Shown piece after piece: positions 42,462 through 53,570 of a stretch of 64,000 bases of DNA. The DNA comes from an uncultured Cryomorphaceae bacterium (GTDB taxonomy: Bacteria > Bacteroidota > Bacteroidia > Flavobacteriales > Schleiferiaceae): contig CACMMX010000006.1 in NCBI GenBank assembly GCA_902614915.1, forward strand, positions 1-64,000. Direction: 5' to 3'. The position numbers and the translations under genes are program-made. Under the pieces are notes generated by a model, which saw only the letters and a list, made by a program, of their open reading frames with translations, was not told where the DNA came from and did not search any database. The number at the start of each line of letters is the position of its first letter. Within the stretch, counting starts at the first letter, position 1.

Positions 42462-43778
42462 ATGTTTAAGTCTAAATCCGAAAATAAAAGAATCACTATT
42501 GTCGGCCTGGGATATGTAGGTTTACCTTTGGCTGTTGAGTTCGGAAAAAAATATAAGACAGTAGGTTTTGATATTGATATTGAACGAGTACAAGAATTAA
42601 AAAAAGGTCACGACCATACTCTTGAAATTGAAGCCAATACACTAAAGGAAGTAGTAACAGAAAACCTTATTGAACATGAAACCAATATTAAAGGCCTATA
42701 TTTTACGTCAGATTCTAACGAAATAAAAGATTCAAACTTTTTTATTGTCACTGTTCCAACACCAACGGATAAGAATAATCAGCCCGATTTAACCTCATTG
42801 CTCAGCGCTTCCAAAAACATTGGAAGAGTTTTAAAAAAGGGGGATTATGTCATTTATGAAAGTACAGTATATCCAGGTGTTACCGAAGAGGAATGTGTTC
42901 CAGTACTTGAGAAAACCTCAGGCTTAATCTTGAATGATGATTTTTTTGTTGGCTATTCTCCGGAAAGAATTAATCCCGGAGATAAAGAGAGGACCATAGC
43001 CAAAATACGCAAGGTGACCTCTGGATCAAATAAAGAAGCTGCTGAGGTAATAAACTCTTTGTATCAGGATATAATAGAAGCGGGCACTTATTTAGCGCCG
43101 TCTATAAAGGTTGCAGAAGCATCAAAATTGATAGAAAATTGTCAACGAGATATAAATATTGCCTTTATAAACGAGCTGGCTAAGATTTTTAACAAGTTGA
43201 ATATTGATACTCATTCTGTTTTGAAAGCTGCAGAAACTAAATGGAATTTTCTCCCGTTCAAACCAGGTTTAGTTGGAGGGCATTGCATAGGAGTTGATCC
43301 TTACTACCTTACGCAAAAAGCGCAGGATTCCGGGTATTACCCAGAAATTATTTTAGCTGCCCGCAGAATAAATGATTCTATGGGTTCTTTTGTTGCCTCC
43401 GAAATAGTAAAGAAAATGGTGCACAAAAACATCAATATAAAAGGTTCAAAAGCTTTGATTTTAGGCTTTTCGTTTAAAGAAAACTGCCCGGACATTAGAA
43501 ATACAAGAGTTATAGACATTTATTGGGCATTAAAAGAATTTGGCCTAGATGTTATTATCTATGATCCTTGGGTAAATCAAGATGAAGTTGAACGAGTGTA
43601 TGGCTTATCTATAGATACACACGCATCAGCATTAAACAACAATTATTCTACAATTATCCTTGCGGTTGGTCATGATCAGTTCAAAAAATTAAACTTAGAA
43701 TCCGTCAAAAAGCAAAATTGTGTGGTATATGATATTAAAGGTTTTTATGACTTAGATAAGGTTGATAAGAGGTTATAA
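42462..43778 (+). CDS. Nucleotide-sugar dehydrogenase, WbpA/TviB type
   Basis: 438-residue NAD-dependent enzyme oxidising C6 of a UDP-HexNAc to the uronic acid (for example UDP-GalNAcA or UDP-ManNAcA). The NAD-binding motif is [14 protein letters not shown]. The catalytic segment [12 protein letters not shown] holds the nucleophilic Cys, and the [12 protein letters not shown] and [12 protein letters not shown] motifs are those of the TviB/WbpA/WecC group rather than of UDP-glucose dehydrogenase. It is a capsule precursor enzyme, followed 66 bases later by a true UDP-glucose dehydrogenase. Confidence 0.92.
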   Translation: MFKSKSENKRITIVGLGYVGLPLAVEFGKKYKTVGFDIDIERVQELKKGHDHTLEIEANTLKEVVTENLIEHETNIKGLYFTSDSNEIKDSNFFIVTVPTPTDKNNQPDLTSLLSASKNIGRVLKKGDYVIYESTVYPGVTEEECVPVLEKTSGLILNDDFFVGYSPERINPGDKERTIAKIRKVTSGSNKEAAEVINSLYQDIIEAGTYLAPSIKVAEASKLIENCQRDINIAFINELAKIFNKLNIDTHSVLKAAETKWNFLPFKPGLVGGHCIGVDPYYLTQKAQDSGYYPEIILAARRINDSMGSFVASEIVKKMVHKNINIKGSKALILGFSFKENCPDIRNTRVIDIYWALKEFGLDVIIYDPWVNQDEVERVYGLSIDTHASALNNNYSTIILAVGHDQFKKLNLESVKKQNCVVYDIKGFYDLDKVDKRL

Positions 43779-43844
43779 ATCTGTTATTTGGTAAATTATC
43801 GAAACGTAGAAACCAAAAAATAACTAATGTGAAATAATAACTAT

Positions 43845-45182
43845 ATGAAAATCACAGTAATAGGCACTGGCTATGTAGGTTTAGTAACTGGGACATGTCT
43901 TTCGGACGTAGGTATCGAAGTAACTTGTATAGATATTGATCAGAAAAAAATAGACGGTTTAAAGAATGGGGTTCTCCCAATTTACGAGCCAGGTTTAGCA
44001 GAAGTAGTCAAACGTAATTACAGTAAGGGACGTTTAAACTTTTCTACAAATTTAGGCGAGGCAATCCATGATTCACAGGCCGTATTTATTGCTGTGGGGA
44101 CACCTCCTGGAAACGACGGCTCTGCGGATTTAAAGTATGTGTTGGCCGTTGCGGATGAGATTGGCAAGACAATGACGAATTACATGGTGGTAGTCACCAA
44201 ATCAACAGTACCTGTGGGCACTTCAGAAAAAGTACGTCGTGCTATTACTAATGCCCTTGAGCTTCGCGATGTGGACTATAGTTTTGATGTGGCTTCAAAT
44301 CCCGAATTTTTGAAGGAAGGTGCGGCAATTGAAGATTTTATGAAGCCGGATCGAATCGTGGTAGGCGTGGATAGTATAGAAGCGCGTAAAGTCATGGAGA
44401 GTATCTATCACCCTTTTACTTTAAACGGTCATCCGGTGATTTTTATGGATATACCTAGTGCAGAAATGACTAAGTATGCTGCGAACGCCATGTTGGCCAC
44501 GAAAATATCGTTTATGAATGATATTGCAAATCTTTGCGAGATGATGGGTGCAGATGTTAATAAGGTCAGAAAAGGTATAGGTTCGGATCCACGAATAGGC
44601 AACAAGTTTATCTATCCCGGTATTGGCTATGGCGGCTCCTGTTTTCCAAAAGACGTGAAGGCATTGGCTCGTATGGGACGAGAGAACGGCCATACTATGC
44701 GTATTTTAGAGGCTGTGGAAGCAGTAAATGATGATCAAAAGAGAGTGCTTTTCAATAAAATTAATACCTACTTCGGTGGGGCGCTTAAAGGCAAGACCAT
44801 AGCTTTTTGGGGCCTTTCGTTCAAGCCAAATACAGATGATATGCGTGAAGCACCCTCTTTAGTGTTGGCGAAGCTATTGTTGGATGCAGGTGCGCTTTTG
44901 AGAGTTTATGACCCTGTCGCCATGGAAGAAGCCAAGCAATACCTTGGAGACACTATAACGTATTGCGAGGAGGATATGGAAGCCGTTCAAGGAGCGGATG
45001 CCTTAGCGCTAATTACCGAATGGACAGAGTTTCGTGTTCCTAATTGGGAAAAAGTAGGACATGCTATGAAAAAGAAGGTGATTTTTGATGGCCGAAACCT
45101 CTACCGCACAGAAATCGTCAGTGGTGCTGGATTTGAATATTATGGAATAGGAATGAGCGAGAACATCGCAGAAAAATCATAA
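43845..45182 (+). CDS. ugd: UDP-glucose 6-dehydrogenase
   Basis: 445 residues, converting UDP-glucose to UDP-glucuronate with two NAD+. NAD-binding [14 protein letters not shown] at residues 7-20; active-site Cys in [30 protein letters not shown] in the UDP-binding domain. The next gene, three bases downstream, uses its product, so the two are an enzyme pair for UDP-xylose. It is only distantly similar to the preceding dehydrogenase. Confidence 0.95.
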   Translation: MKITVIGTGYVGLVTGTCLSDVGIEVTCIDIDQKKIDGLKNGVLPIYEPGLAEVVKRNYSKGRLNFSTNLGEAIHDSQAVFIAVGTPPGNDGSADLKYVLAVADEIGKTMTNYMVVVTKSTVPVGTSEKVRRAITNALELRDVDYSFDVASNPEFLKEGAAIEDFMKPDRIVVGVDSIEARKVMESIYHPFTLNGHPVIFMDIPSAEMTKYAANAMLATKISFMNDIANLCEMMGADVNKVRKGIGSDPRIGNKFIYPGIGYGGSCFPKDVKALARMGRENGHTMRILEAVEAVNDDQKRVLFNKINTYFGGALKGKTIAFWGLSFKPNTDDMREAPSLVLAKLLLDAGALLRVYDPVAMEEAKQYLGDTITYCEEDMEAVQGADALALITEWTEFRVPNWEKVGHAMKKKVIFDGRNLYRTEIVSGAGFEYYGIGMSENIAEKS

Positions 45183-45185
45183 ACA

Positions 45186-46175
45186 ATGCCTAGAGTACTC
45201 ATTACAGGTGCTGCGGGGTTTCTTGGTTCACACCTATGTGATCGATTTATCGCAGAAGGAATGGAAGTTCTAGGGATGGATAATTTGATTACAGGGAATA
45301 TGGATAATTTGGAGCACCTAATGGGCCATCCAAAATTCATTTTTTACAATAATGATATTAGTGATTATGTTCACGTCCCAGGAAAATTAAACTATATTCT
45401 TCATTTTGCTTCTCCTGCCTCTCCAATAGATTACCTAAAAATCCCGATACAAACCTTAAAAGTAAGTTCCTTGGGGACTCACAACCTTCTTGGTCTAGCG
45501 ATGCAGAAAAAGTCACGTATTTTAGTAGCATCGACGTCAGAAGTGTATGGAGATCCTTTGGTTCATCCTCAAACCGAAGAGTATTATGGGAATGTCAATC
45601 CAGTAGGGCCAAGAGGAGTCTATGATGAAGCCAAGCGATTTATGGAAGCGATGACTATGGCTTATCACACTTATCATGGTTTGGAAACACGTATTGGGCG
45701 AATTTTTAATACTTATGGGCCACGTATGCGATTGAACGATGGAAGAGTACTTCCTGCTTTTATTGGTCAAGCTTTACGAGGAGAAGACCTCACAATTTTT
45801 GGTGACGGATCGCAAACAAGATCGTTCTGTTATGTGGATGATTTAATAGAAGGGATTTATCGGTTACTCTTGAGCGACCATGTCGATCCCGTAAATATTG
45901 GAAATCCACATGAGATAACTATTTCTGATTTTGCAGAGGAAATCATAAAGCTTACGGGTACCCAGCAAAAAGTGGTGTACAAACCATTACCTGTAAATGA
46001 TCCCATGCAACGACAACCCGATATTAGCAAAGCAAAGTCTATATTGGATTGGGAACCCAAGGTAGTGCGGGCTAAAGGGTTAGAAAGAACCTATACGTGG
46101 TTTAAAAGCTTACCAGAGGAAAGGCTCTACAGAAAAGAACATAGGGACTTTACCGATTTTAGTAGGAGGAATTAA
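45186..46175 (+). CDS. UDP-glucuronate decarboxylase (UDP-xylose synthase)
   Basis: 329-residue extended SDR that makes UDP-xylose from UDP-glucuronate. The NAD motif is [10 protein letters not shown] at residues 8-17, the catalytic serine/threonine segment is [10 protein letters not shown] and the Y-x-x-x-K is YDEAK. The text [10 protein letters not shown] and [13 protein letters not shown] is characteristic of UXS. It is three bases after ugd. A bidirectional hairpin ends the unit. Confidence 0.93.
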   Translation: MPRVLITGAAGFLGSHLCDRFIAEGMEVLGMDNLITGNMDNLEHLMGHPKFIFYNNDISDYVHVPGKLNYILHFASPASPIDYLKIPIQTLKVSSLGTHNLLGLAMQKKSRILVASTSEVYGDPLVHPQTEEYYGNVNPVGPRGVYDEAKRFMEAMTMAYHTYHGLETRIGRIFNTYGPRMRLNDGRVLPAFIGQALRGEDLTIFGDGSQTRSFCYVDDLIEGIYRLLLSDHVDPVNIGNPHEITISDFAEEIIKLTGTQQKVVYKPLPVNDPMQRQPDISKAKSILDWEPKVVRAKGLERTYTWFKSLPEERLYRKEHRDFTDFSRRN

Positions 46176-46184
46176 AAATGTAAC

Positions 46185-46207
46185 AAGCAGACTCATTGAG
46201 TCTGCTT
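46185..46207. terminator. Bidirectional terminator between UXS and cysN
   Basis: AAGCAGACTC (46185-46194) and GAGTCTGCTT (46198-46207) pair perfectly around ATT, between converging gene ends at 46175 and 46232. On the plus strand ATTTATTTT follows; the minus strand has TGTTACATTTTT. Confidence 0.8.
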
Positions 46208-46231
46208 ATTTATTTTGAATTAGGCAGAATC

Positions 46232-47509
46232 CTATCTTACCATCCCCGCTGCCACGGTCTCGTTAGTGCTCTCATCAACTAGAATAATTGAACCAGTCAC
46301 TCTGTTCACATTATAGTCGTCTGCGAATAAAGGTTTGGTTGAACGGATTTTTACTCTTGCGATATCATTCATTTTGATGTCTTTGTCCTCTTCTAATCGG
46401 TGTAGAGAATTGATATCCATCTTATATTGAATTTCGGTAATCATTGCGCGAGCCTCTGCGGTAGTATGCTTAATCACGTATTTAGCTCTTGGTCGCGGAG
46501 GATTCGTATTTAACCAACACAACATTACATCAAGGTCTTGCTGACCTTCTGGTCTATTTTCCGAACGAACCAAAATATCCCCTCTACTGATATCAATATC
46601 ATCTTCTAATGTTATTGTAACACTTTGAGGTGGAAATGCTTCTTCTAGTTCTCCTGTGAGCGTATGGATTCCAGATATTTTACTTTCAAGTCCTGAGGGA
46701 AGGGCTACAACATTATCTCCTTTTTTAAAGACTCCACCAGCAACTCGTCCCGCATATCCGCGAAAATCATGGTATTCGTCGCTGTGCGGTCGAATAACAG
46801 TCTGTACTGGGAACCTGCAATCTCTTAAGTTTTGATCGGAAGAGATATGCACTGTTTCTAGATTGTGCAGCAGCGTTCCGCCTTCATACCAATTCATGTT
46901 TTCACCTCGATTAACCACATTGTCGCCGTGAAGAGCAGAAATTGGTATAAATCGTACGTCTTTCACGTTGAGTTTTGCGGCGAAATCAGTGTATTCTTTA
47001 ACTACTTTATCATAAGCTTCTTGGCTGTAATCCACCAGATCCATTTTGTTGATACAAACAAAAACGTGTGGAATTTGAAGAAGTGAGGCAATAAACGTGT
47101 GCCGTTTGGTTTGCTCAATAACGCCATTTCTAGCGTCAACAAGAATGAGCGCAAGGTTCGCCGTTGAAGCACCTGTAACCATGTTACGAGTGTACTGAAC
47201 GTGTCCAGGTGTATCGGCAATAATGAACTTGCGCTTTGGTGTAGCAAAATAACGGTAGGCCACATCAATGGTAATTCCTTGTTCGCGTTCATCTTTCAAC
47301 CCATCTGTAAAGAGGCTGAGATCTACGTGTTCAAGCCCTTTTTTCTTTGAGGTTTGTTCAATCTGTTCAACTTGATCTTCAAAGATGCTCTTACTGTCGT
47401 ATAGTAGGCGACCTATTAAAGTCGATTTTCCATCGTCTACACTTCCCGCGGTAGTGAAGCGAAGAAGCTCCATATCCAAATAACTCTGTGTATCGAAATT
47501 GTTTTCCAT
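46232..47509 (-). CDS. cysN: Sulfate adenylyltransferase subunit 1 (GTPase)
   Basis: Regulatory GTPase of ATP sulfurylase, which forms APS from sulfate and ATP with CysD. 425 residues with G1 GSVDDGKST (22-30, K28), G3 DTPGH and G4 NKMD, followed by EF-Tu-like beta domains. No APS kinase domain is fused; that function is the separate cysC. It is the last gene of the minus-strand cysC-cysD-cysN transcript, 23 bases after cysD. Confidence 0.95.
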   Translation of the reverse strand: MENNFDTQSYLDMELLRFTTAGSVDDGKSTLIGRLLYDSKSIFEDQVEQIEQTSKKKGLEHVDLSLFTDGLKDEREQGITIDVAYRYFATPKRKFIIADTPGHVQYTRNMVTGASTANLALILVDARNGVIEQTKRHTFIASLLQIPHVFVCINKMDLVDYSQEAYDKVVKEYTDFAAKLNVKDVRFIPISALHGDNVVNRGENMNWYEGGTLLHNLETVHISSDQNLRDCRFPVQTVIRPHSDEYHDFRGYAGRVAGGVFKKGDNVVALPSGLESKISGIHTLTGELEEAFPPQSVTITLEDDIDISRGDILVRSENRPEGQQDLDVMLCWLNTNPPRPRAKYVIKHTTAEARAMITEIQYKMDINSLHRLEEDKDIKMNDIARVKIRSTKPLFADDYNVNRVTGSIILVDESTNETVAAGMVR

Positions 47510-47532
47510 TGTCTTTTCTTCCTTGTTGAAAA

Positions 47533-48441
47533 TTAGAAATAACCCTGACGTTTTCTGTCTTCCATAGCGCTTTCACTTCTTTTATCATCTTCGCGGTTCC
47601 CTCTTTCTGTCTGGCGTGAAGAAGCTACTTCTTGAACGATTTTCTCTAAGGTATCGGCATCACTCTCCTGTCCCCCAGTAATTGTAATATCACCTAATGT
47701 TCGGAATCGTACCATCTTCATTTGAGGTTCATCTCCATCACGAAGGGTAATGTGCTCACTAACAGGAAGCCATGATCCGTTGCGCCAAATGACGTTGCGT
47801 TCCTTGGCAAAGTACAGTTCAGGAATAGCAATATTTTCTTGAAGTATATATTGCCAAACGTCCATCTCGGTCCAATTTGAAATAGGGAATACTCTGAAGT
47901 TTTCACCCATTCGCTTTTTACCATTGAACAGGTTCCAAAGCTCAGGACGCTGATTTTTCGGATCCCATTGACCAAAATCATCGCGGTGAGAGAAAAATCG
48001 TTCTTTAGCTCTAGCCTTTTCCTCATCTCGTCTTGCTCCACCCATACAAGCATCAAAGTTATTTCGCTCAATCGTATCAAGAAGTGTCGTAGTCTGTAGT
48101 GAATTCCTAGATGCATTAAGCCCAGTTTCTTCTACTACAGCTCCTTCATCTATACTTTCTTGAACTGACCCCACTACTAATTGAACTCCCAAATCTTTGA
48201 TAAGCTGGTTGCGGAATGCCATGGTTTCAGGGAAATTATGACCAGTATCAATATGTACAAAAGGAAACGGGATTTTTGCTGGGAAGAATGCTTTACGAGC
48301 TAAATGCGCGACTACAATACTGTCTTTTCCTCCTGAAAACAGGATAGCAGGGTTATCAAATTGTGCAAAAACTTCTCTAATGACATAGATTGCTTCAGCT
48401 TCCAATTCTTCCAAATGTGTCAACGAATAATTATCTGACAT
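47533..48441 (-). CDS. cysD: Sulfate adenylyltransferase subunit 2
   Basis: Catalytic PP-loop subunit of ATP sulfurylase, 302 residues, the usual length. The PP-loop SGGKDS is at 36-41, and the conserved CMGGARRDEEKARAKER and ENFRVFPISNWTEMDVW segments are present. It lies one base after cysC and 23 before cysN, all on the minus strand, forming one operon. Confidence 0.96.
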   Translation of the reverse strand: MSDNYSLTHLEELEAEAIYVIREVFAQFDNPAILFSGGKDSIVVAHLARKAFFPAKIPFPFVHIDTGHNFPETMAFRNQLIKDLGVQLVVGSVQESIDEGAVVEETGLNASRNSLQTTTLLDTIERNNFDACMGGARRDEEKARAKERFFSHRDDFGQWDPKNQRPELWNLFNGKKRMGENFRVFPISNWTEMDVWQYILQENIAIPELYFAKERNVIWRNGSWLPVSEHITLRDGDEPQMKMVRFRTLGDITITGGQESDADTLEKIVQEVASSRQTERGNREDDKRSESAMEDRKRQGYF

Positions 48442-48442
48442 C

Positions 48443-49042
48443 TTAATCTAATTTGACATGTTTTATAACGTAGGATACAACCATTTCAGTCGCTTTCTCA
48501 ATACTCATTAGATGCGTTGGGACATCTAATTCAGGATTAGCTGGTTCCTCAAAAGGAGCGCTAACACCTGTGAAATTACTAATCTTACCAGCTCGAGCCT
48601 TTGCATAAAGCCCTTTGACATCGCGCTGTTCACAAACCTCCAAAGGTGTACTAATGAAAATTTCCGAAAAGTCATTATCGGATGCAGAACGCACAAAATC
48701 TCGGTCTTTGGCATACGGGCTCACAAAAGCACTTAGTACGATGAGTCCTGCATCCTTCATCAAGGCACTAACGTGAGCAATGCGTCGGATGTTTTCTTCT
48801 CTGGATTTATCGCTAAAATCTAAATCACTATTTAGTCCAGCACGAATATTATCACCGTCTAGAACGAATGTTTTAAAGCCTTTTTGATGCAATTCGCGTT
48901 CAACAGCAGATGCTACTGTACTTTTTCCGCTACCACTAAGTCCAGTGAACCATAAAACGTGCCCTTTATGTCCGTTTTGTTGCTCACGGTCTTTTTTGGA
49001 AACCGAGTGTTGATGAGGGATTATGTGTAGTTTTTCTCCCAC
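48443..49042 (-). CDS. cysC: Adenylylsulfate kinase
   Basis: Phosphorylates APS to PAPS, 199 residues. The P-loop is GLSGSGKST at 34-42; DGDNIRAGLN and FVSPYAKDRD (APS-binding) follow, with a closing NFTGVSAPFEEP. It is the first gene of the cysC-cysD-cysN transcript. The reductase at 56675 looks like an APS reductase, so PAPS made here is more likely to supply sulfotransferases than assimilation (inference). The 261 bases upstream, to 49303, hold a small inverted repeat at 49226-49244 and otherwise nothing I can name. Confidence 0.95.
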   Translation of the reverse strand: MGEKLHIIPHQHSVSKKDREQQNGHKGHVLWFTGLSGSGKSTVASAVERELHQKGFKTFVLDGDNIRAGLNSDLDFSDKSREENIRRIAHVSALMKDAGLIVLSAFVSPYAKDRDFVRSASDNDFSEIFISTPLEVCEQRDVKGLYAKARAGKISNFTGVSAPFEEPANPELDVPTHLMSIEKATEMVVSYVIKHVKLD

Positions 49043-49303
49043 TAGCTGAACGCTTTTCTTGTTTAAGCGCGCAAGATGAAAATTCTATTAACTAAATCCT
49101 AATAGAAAGTGCCTAATAATGACATACACGACATAACTATTTATAGAATAAGCCATACAAGGCAGAAAAGTCATTTTACAGCGTTTAGTTTTGAATGCAT
49201 TACCTTGTATCCTATCGCTTTCTGAAGATGATTTAACATCATCTGTAATAGATTAACTCTCAACAGTTTTATCTACTGTTTTGCCTAACTGAAGGATGTT
49301 ACA

Positions 49304-51061
49304 TTATATTAACACCGATAATACAATGGAACTGTAAATGATTAGAATGGGGATGCCAATTTTCAAGAAATCTCGATTTGTATAATTTCCTGCCCCCATA
49401 ACCATAAGATGAGTTTGATAGCTAGTAGGTGTAAGGAAGCTTCCACTTGCTGCAAACGCTATGGGCAAGAATACTTCGAGATGGGTTAACCCATAATGCT
49501 TCATTATAGCAACTCCAATAGGAAAAGAAACTGCGACTGCACTAACATTGGTCATAAAATTGGTAAATAGTAAAGTAAGTGCAAACAGAATTAAAACTGC
49601 TAAGCGGCTGTTTTCCGGTAGAGTGATCATCTCTATAAAGTAACTTGCATGACCTCCTTCAACAATTGCAGATCCGAATGCAACAGAAAGAACCAACAAA
49701 GCATAGAGCTGTATGTTAAATTCATTTTTTATTCGTTCGGCAAAAGTCAATCCGCATATGATTGCGCTTATAAGTATTACACCCAAGGTTAGTAATAAAG
49801 TCCATTTCATTAGTATGCCTAAAAGAATAATGATGATTAAGCTAGGCAAAAAGTACTTTTCACGTTTCAATTTTGAATGGGGTTTTCTCGCATGTGTTTC
49901 TATCGCTAATAAAGTTTGTTCTTTAGCATTTTTCTTATGAAAACTTGCACCGGTTGCAAGCAATAATAAATCTCCAACTTGAAGAACTATTCTACCAATT
50001 TTCCCTTTAAGTGGCTTTCCTTCTCTTTGAACACCAATAATAACGGCGTCGTAACGTTCTCGGAAATCAGTTTTTTTCAAAGGTCGACCAATTAAGTCAG
50101 AATTATTCGGAACAATAACTTCCAAAAGGTTAGATCTTCCTTCGACTTTAAATTTGGCCTCTACGCTTTTCAGACCACCAGGGAATTGATCTAAAAGCTC
50201 TTTAACATTTTCAATCCCACCAGTAAAATAAAGTATGTCATCGGCTTGTAAAATCTCTTCGGGATTAACAGGTGAAATGTACTTTTCTTTACGGTAAATT
50301 TCAACTAAAAAAAGATTGCTTAAGTTCCTAAGTCTAGCCCTCTTTACAGATTTCCCATCCATTGATCCATTGGGTATAACTTTTAGTTCAGTTGTATAAC
50401 TTCTTTCTGAAAGACTATTGAAAACTTTCGTTTTACCTCTTTTTTTGAGAAAAACAGGGGCCAATAGAACGCAGGCCACTAAAACACCAAAGGTTGCCAA
50501 AACACCTGGAATAAGGAAGTCAAAGAAATTAAATTCAGGAATGCCGTTTTCCATCATCATTCCATTGAGCACTAAGTTAGTGGAAGTACCAATAAGAGTT
50601 ATGGTTCCACCAGCAACAGCAGCAAAAGAAACCGGTAATAAAAATAAACGCGAATTCCATCCTTTTTCTTTAGCCCTTGTTTTAATTCCAGGAATTAAAA
50701 GCGCAACAATTGGAGTATTGTTGACGATTGCGCTAAATAGAGCTGCAAATGTTGAAACAGAAAGTAGAAAACTCTTCTCGCTACCCCCAAGACTTTTCAA
50801 TGCAAGATCAATCCGTACTTGTTTTTTTAAAACGTTTGTTAAGGCCACTAATGCCATTACCGAAAGTAAAGATGGGTTTACAGCAGCATTGTAGATATGT
50901 TTGATACCCATAAAGCCAGTAAGAAGAAGTGTTAAAACAGTAAAACCAAAAACGTGCATGGCTTTATACTGACCCCATAATAATCCAATAACAATACAGA
51001 AAAAAGCTACTACGTATGTGTAATGGCTCAATTCGGGAGTGTATGGAAGTAAATCTATCAA
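49304..51061 (-). CDS. SLC13-family permease with central TrkA_C domains, possible sulfate importer
   Basis: 585-residue inner-membrane transporter of the divalent anion:sodium symporter group. N-terminal TM segments (about 15-195), two soluble RCK_C/TrkA_C-like domains (about 205-385), then more TM segments (about 405-580). The SNTPIVALLIPGIK-type loop reads NNTPIVALLIP, and GTSTNLVLNGMM and GSFLTPTSYQTHL are the ion-coordinating hairpins of this family. Location upstream of cysC on the same strand suggests sulfate as substrate, though not proven. Confidence 0.85.
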   Translation of the reverse strand: MIDLLPYTPELSHYTYVVAFFCIVIGLLWGQYKAMHVFGFTVLTLLLTGFMGIKHIYNAAVNPSLLSVMALVALTNVLKKQVRIDLALKSLGGSEKSFLLSVSTFAALFSAIVNNTPIVALLIPGIKTRAKEKGWNSRLFLLPVSFAAVAGGTITLIGTSTNLVLNGMMMENGIPEFNFFDFLIPGVLATFGVLVACVLLAPVFLKKRGKTKVFNSLSERSYTTELKVIPNGSMDGKSVKRARLRNLSNLFLVEIYRKEKYISPVNPEEILQADDILYFTGGIENVKELLDQFPGGLKSVEAKFKVEGRSNLLEVIVPNNSDLIGRPLKKTDFRERYDAVIIGVQREGKPLKGKIGRIVLQVGDLLLLATGASFHKKNAKEQTLLAIETHARKPHSKLKREKYFLPSLIIIILLGILMKWTLLLTLGVILISAIICGLTFAERIKNEFNIQLYALLVLSVAFGSAIVEGGHASYFIEMITLPENSRLAVLILFALTLLFTNFMTNVSAVAVSFPIGVAIMKHYGLTHLEVFLPIAFAASGSFLTPTSYQTHLMVMGAGNYTNRDFLKIGIPILIIYSSIVLSVLI

Positions 51062-51141
51062 GCTAATTTATTGAGTTCCTTGTCGACACTTTTTCATTGA
51101 AATTGAAAATCATATTTGAAAAAGTGTCAAAATTTAAACAA

Positions 51142-52173
51142 TTATCTAGAACGAAACTTCATAATTAGATGAATACCTAAAATCAATCCACAATTAACGA
51201 GAATTGTAAACCAGTCATTTATAAGTGGCGCTGTGATTTTATTGACTATTAATACGAGACAAACACAAAGCAAAATAAATACAGTAGCGACGATATGCGA
51301 ATAACCTTTGTCTAATAAAATATGATGTAAATGGCGACGGTCAGCTTTAAAAGGACTTTCTCCATTAAATACACGCAAAACAAAAACCCTTGATGTATCT
51401 GCAATAGGATAACCAAGCGCTAGAATCGCTATAAAATGCGGATTCATATTCAGGTGTTTAAAGTGATTATTGCCGCTGTAAAGAAAATCCATAACAAGTG
51501 TTGCCAAAATAAATCCGAGTCCAAGTGAACCTGCGTCGCCAAGAAATACTTTTCTGTATTGTGATAGGTTAAACCTCAAAAAAATGGCTATTCCCGCACC
51601 AATAAAAGTTAAAATAAAAAGGTTTTCAGAACTGCCTGTAAGAATGGTAAAAACAAAAATACTTATCATTGTTGTTCCAGCCGAAAGGCCGTCAATTCCA
51701 TCACTAAGGTTAACGGCATTGATAATAAACGCTATAGTTAAACCACTAATTAAAATTCCGAACCAATCAGGCAAGTCAAAAACCCCAAATAACCCATAAA
51801 GTGTATCTATATAATCACCTGTTATGAAGATATAAGAAAAGCCAACGACCAATTGGATTAAAAATTTCAATTTTCCGCTTAGGTCTAAACGGTCATCAAA
51901 ACTTCCTAAAATAACCATAGACAATAGCCCAACCCAAAACGTCCAATCAAGTCTAATCGATGGATTGTTAATGGTAGGTAGAATAAAGCCGAGAATTAAA
52001 AACGGTAAAAACACCGCGAGACCTCCTACCCTTGGAATAGCTCCAGTATGAGATGATCTAGAATTGAAAATATCAATCAAGCCAAATCGGTGTCCTTGTT
52101 TTCGGAGGATATTCAAAAACAAGAATACCAAGCAGGCATATATTGGAATTAACATGAAGTATACAAGACTCAT
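51142..52173 (-). CDS. WecA-like undecaprenyl-phosphate sugar-phosphate transferase
   Basis: 343-residue polytopic enzyme (about ten TM segments) of the MraY/WecA glycosyltransferase-4 family. It links a UDP-HexNAc sugar-1-phosphate to undecaprenyl phosphate, starting O-antigen, capsule or teichoic-type polymers. The catalytic motifs NLSDGIDGLSAG and FLGDAGSLGLG carry the metal-binding aspartates, and the cytosolic DRRHLHH motif of WecA-type members is present. It lies beside the sugar-nucleotide genes, transcribed divergently from gmd. Confidence 0.9.
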   Translation of the reverse strand: MSLVYFMLIPIYACLVFLFLNILRKQGHRFGLIDIFNSRSSHTGAIPRVGGLAVFLPFLILGFILPTINNPSIRLDWTFWVGLLSMVILGSFDDRLDLSGKLKFLIQLVVGFSYIFITGDYIDTLYGLFGVFDLPDWFGILISGLTIAFIINAVNLSDGIDGLSAGTTMISIFVFTILTGSSENLFILTFIGAGIAIFLRFNLSQYRKVFLGDAGSLGLGFILATLVMDFLYSGNNHFKHLNMNPHFIAILALGYPIADTSRVFVLRVFNGESPFKADRRHLHHILLDKGYSHIVATVFILLCVCLVLIVNKITAPLINDWFTILVNCGLILGIHLIMKFRSR

Positions 52174-52454
52174 AAAGAAGCTGATGGTGCATAATTACAA
52201 ACTAACATTCAGATACTTAGCATCATTTTCAAAAAAGTGATATAATAAATAGTTATTAATTTGAAAAACAAATGTTTATTGGAACTAACAATTTTTAATC
52301 TATTGATTAACAATGTTTTAAGTAAATCGGCTTGGTTTACTAGTGTTCCTTTTTGAATCTAATAGCAAAGAGTTTAATGAAAATTATGTTTTTCTAATAA
52401 ATAATTCTTGCAGTTTCAATAATTTCGACAAACAATACGATTTATACGAATAAT

Positions 52455-53570
52455 ATGGCGAAAATTGCTTTAATAACTGGTGTTACTGGTCAAGACGGTG
52501 CGTATCTAACCGAATTTCTTTTGAAAAAAGGATATATAGTTCATGGTTTAAAGCGTAGAACATCTTTATTCAACACGGATAGAATAGATCACCTTTATCA
52601 AGATCCACATCTAGATGGTGCGAATTTCTTTATGCACTACGGCGATATGACAGACAGTACAAATCTTGTAAGATTGATTCAGGAGATTCAGCCCGATGAA
52701 ATTTATAATCTTGCCGCAATGAGCCATGTAAGAGTATCTTTTGATGTACCCGAGTATGTTGCGGATGCTGATGGTGTAGGAACATTAAGGTTGCTTGAGG
52801 CTATTCGGATTCTAGGGTTGGAGAATAAGACAAAAATTTATCAAGCCTCAACATCAGAGTTATACGGTAAGGTTCAAGAAGTTCCGCAAACAGAGCAAAC
52901 TCCATTTTATCCTAGGTCGCCCTATGCTGTAGCTAAGATGTACGCGTTCTGGATAACTGTAAATTACAGAGAAGCTTATGGGATGTTTGCTTCAAATGGG
53001 ATTTTGTTCAATCATGAAAGTCCTATTCGAGGGGAAACTTTTGTAACTCGTAAAATAACTCGTGCTGTCTCGCGTATTGCGCTAGGACTTCAAGATAAAT
53101 TATATTTAGGAAACTTGGATTCACAAAGAGATTGGGGCCACGCAAAGGATTATGTTCGAATGATGTGGATGATTCTACAATCAGAAAAAGCAGAAGACTG
53201 GGTAATTGCTACTGGCAAGACAACAAAAATCCGTGATTTTGTAAAAATGGCATTTAATTATGTTGGAATAGAATTAGAGTTTACAGGAGAAGGTATCCAT
53301 GAGGTTGCAAAAATAGTTAGGTGTAATAATCCTAAATATCAGATAAATGTTGGTAAAGAGGTACTCGCTATAGATGCTAAATATTTCCGACCAACAGAAG
53401 TTGACCTATTGATAGGAGATCCAACAAAAGCGAAAACTAAACTAGGTTGGGAGCCACAGATTCAACTCGAGGAATTGATAGAGGATATGATGATTTCCGA
53501 TTTAAAATTGATGCATAAGGATCGCTATTTAAAGGAGGGTGGATATCAAACATTAAATTACTTCGAATGA
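52455..53570 (+). CDS. gmd: GDP-mannose 4,6-dehydratase
   Basis: First step of GDP-L-fucose synthesis. 371 residues; NADP motif [14 protein letters not shown], the segment [15 protein letters not shown], catalytic Thr/Ser in [11 protein letters not shown] and YAVAK as the Y-x-x-x-K. It overlaps fcl by four bases (ATGA), and the two enzymes act one after the other. Confidence 0.96.
   Translation: MAKIALITGVTGQDGAYLTEFLLKKGYIVHGLKRRTSLFNTDRIDHLYQDPHLDGANFFMHYGDMTDSTNLVRLIQEIQPDEIYNLAAMSHVRVSFDVPEYVADADGVGTLRLLEAIRILGLENKTKIYQASTSELYGKVQEVPQTEQTPFYPRSPYAVAKMYAFWITVNYREAYGMFASNGILFNHESPIRGETFVTRKITRAVSRIALGLQDKLYLGNLDSQRDWGHAKDYVRMMWMILQSEKAEDWVIATGKTTKIRDFVKMAFNYVGIELEFTGEGIHEVAKIVRCNNPKYQINVGKEVLAIDAKYFRPTEVDLLIGDPTKAKTKLGWEPQIQLEELIEDMMISDLKLMHKDRYLKEGGYQTLNYFE

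Noticed and set aside
49226..49244. AGATGAT/ATCATCT inverted repeat upstream of cysC as a terminator or operator
   Set aside because: Only 7 bp, no T-run and no clear relation to a promoter; AT-rich chance pairing is likely.
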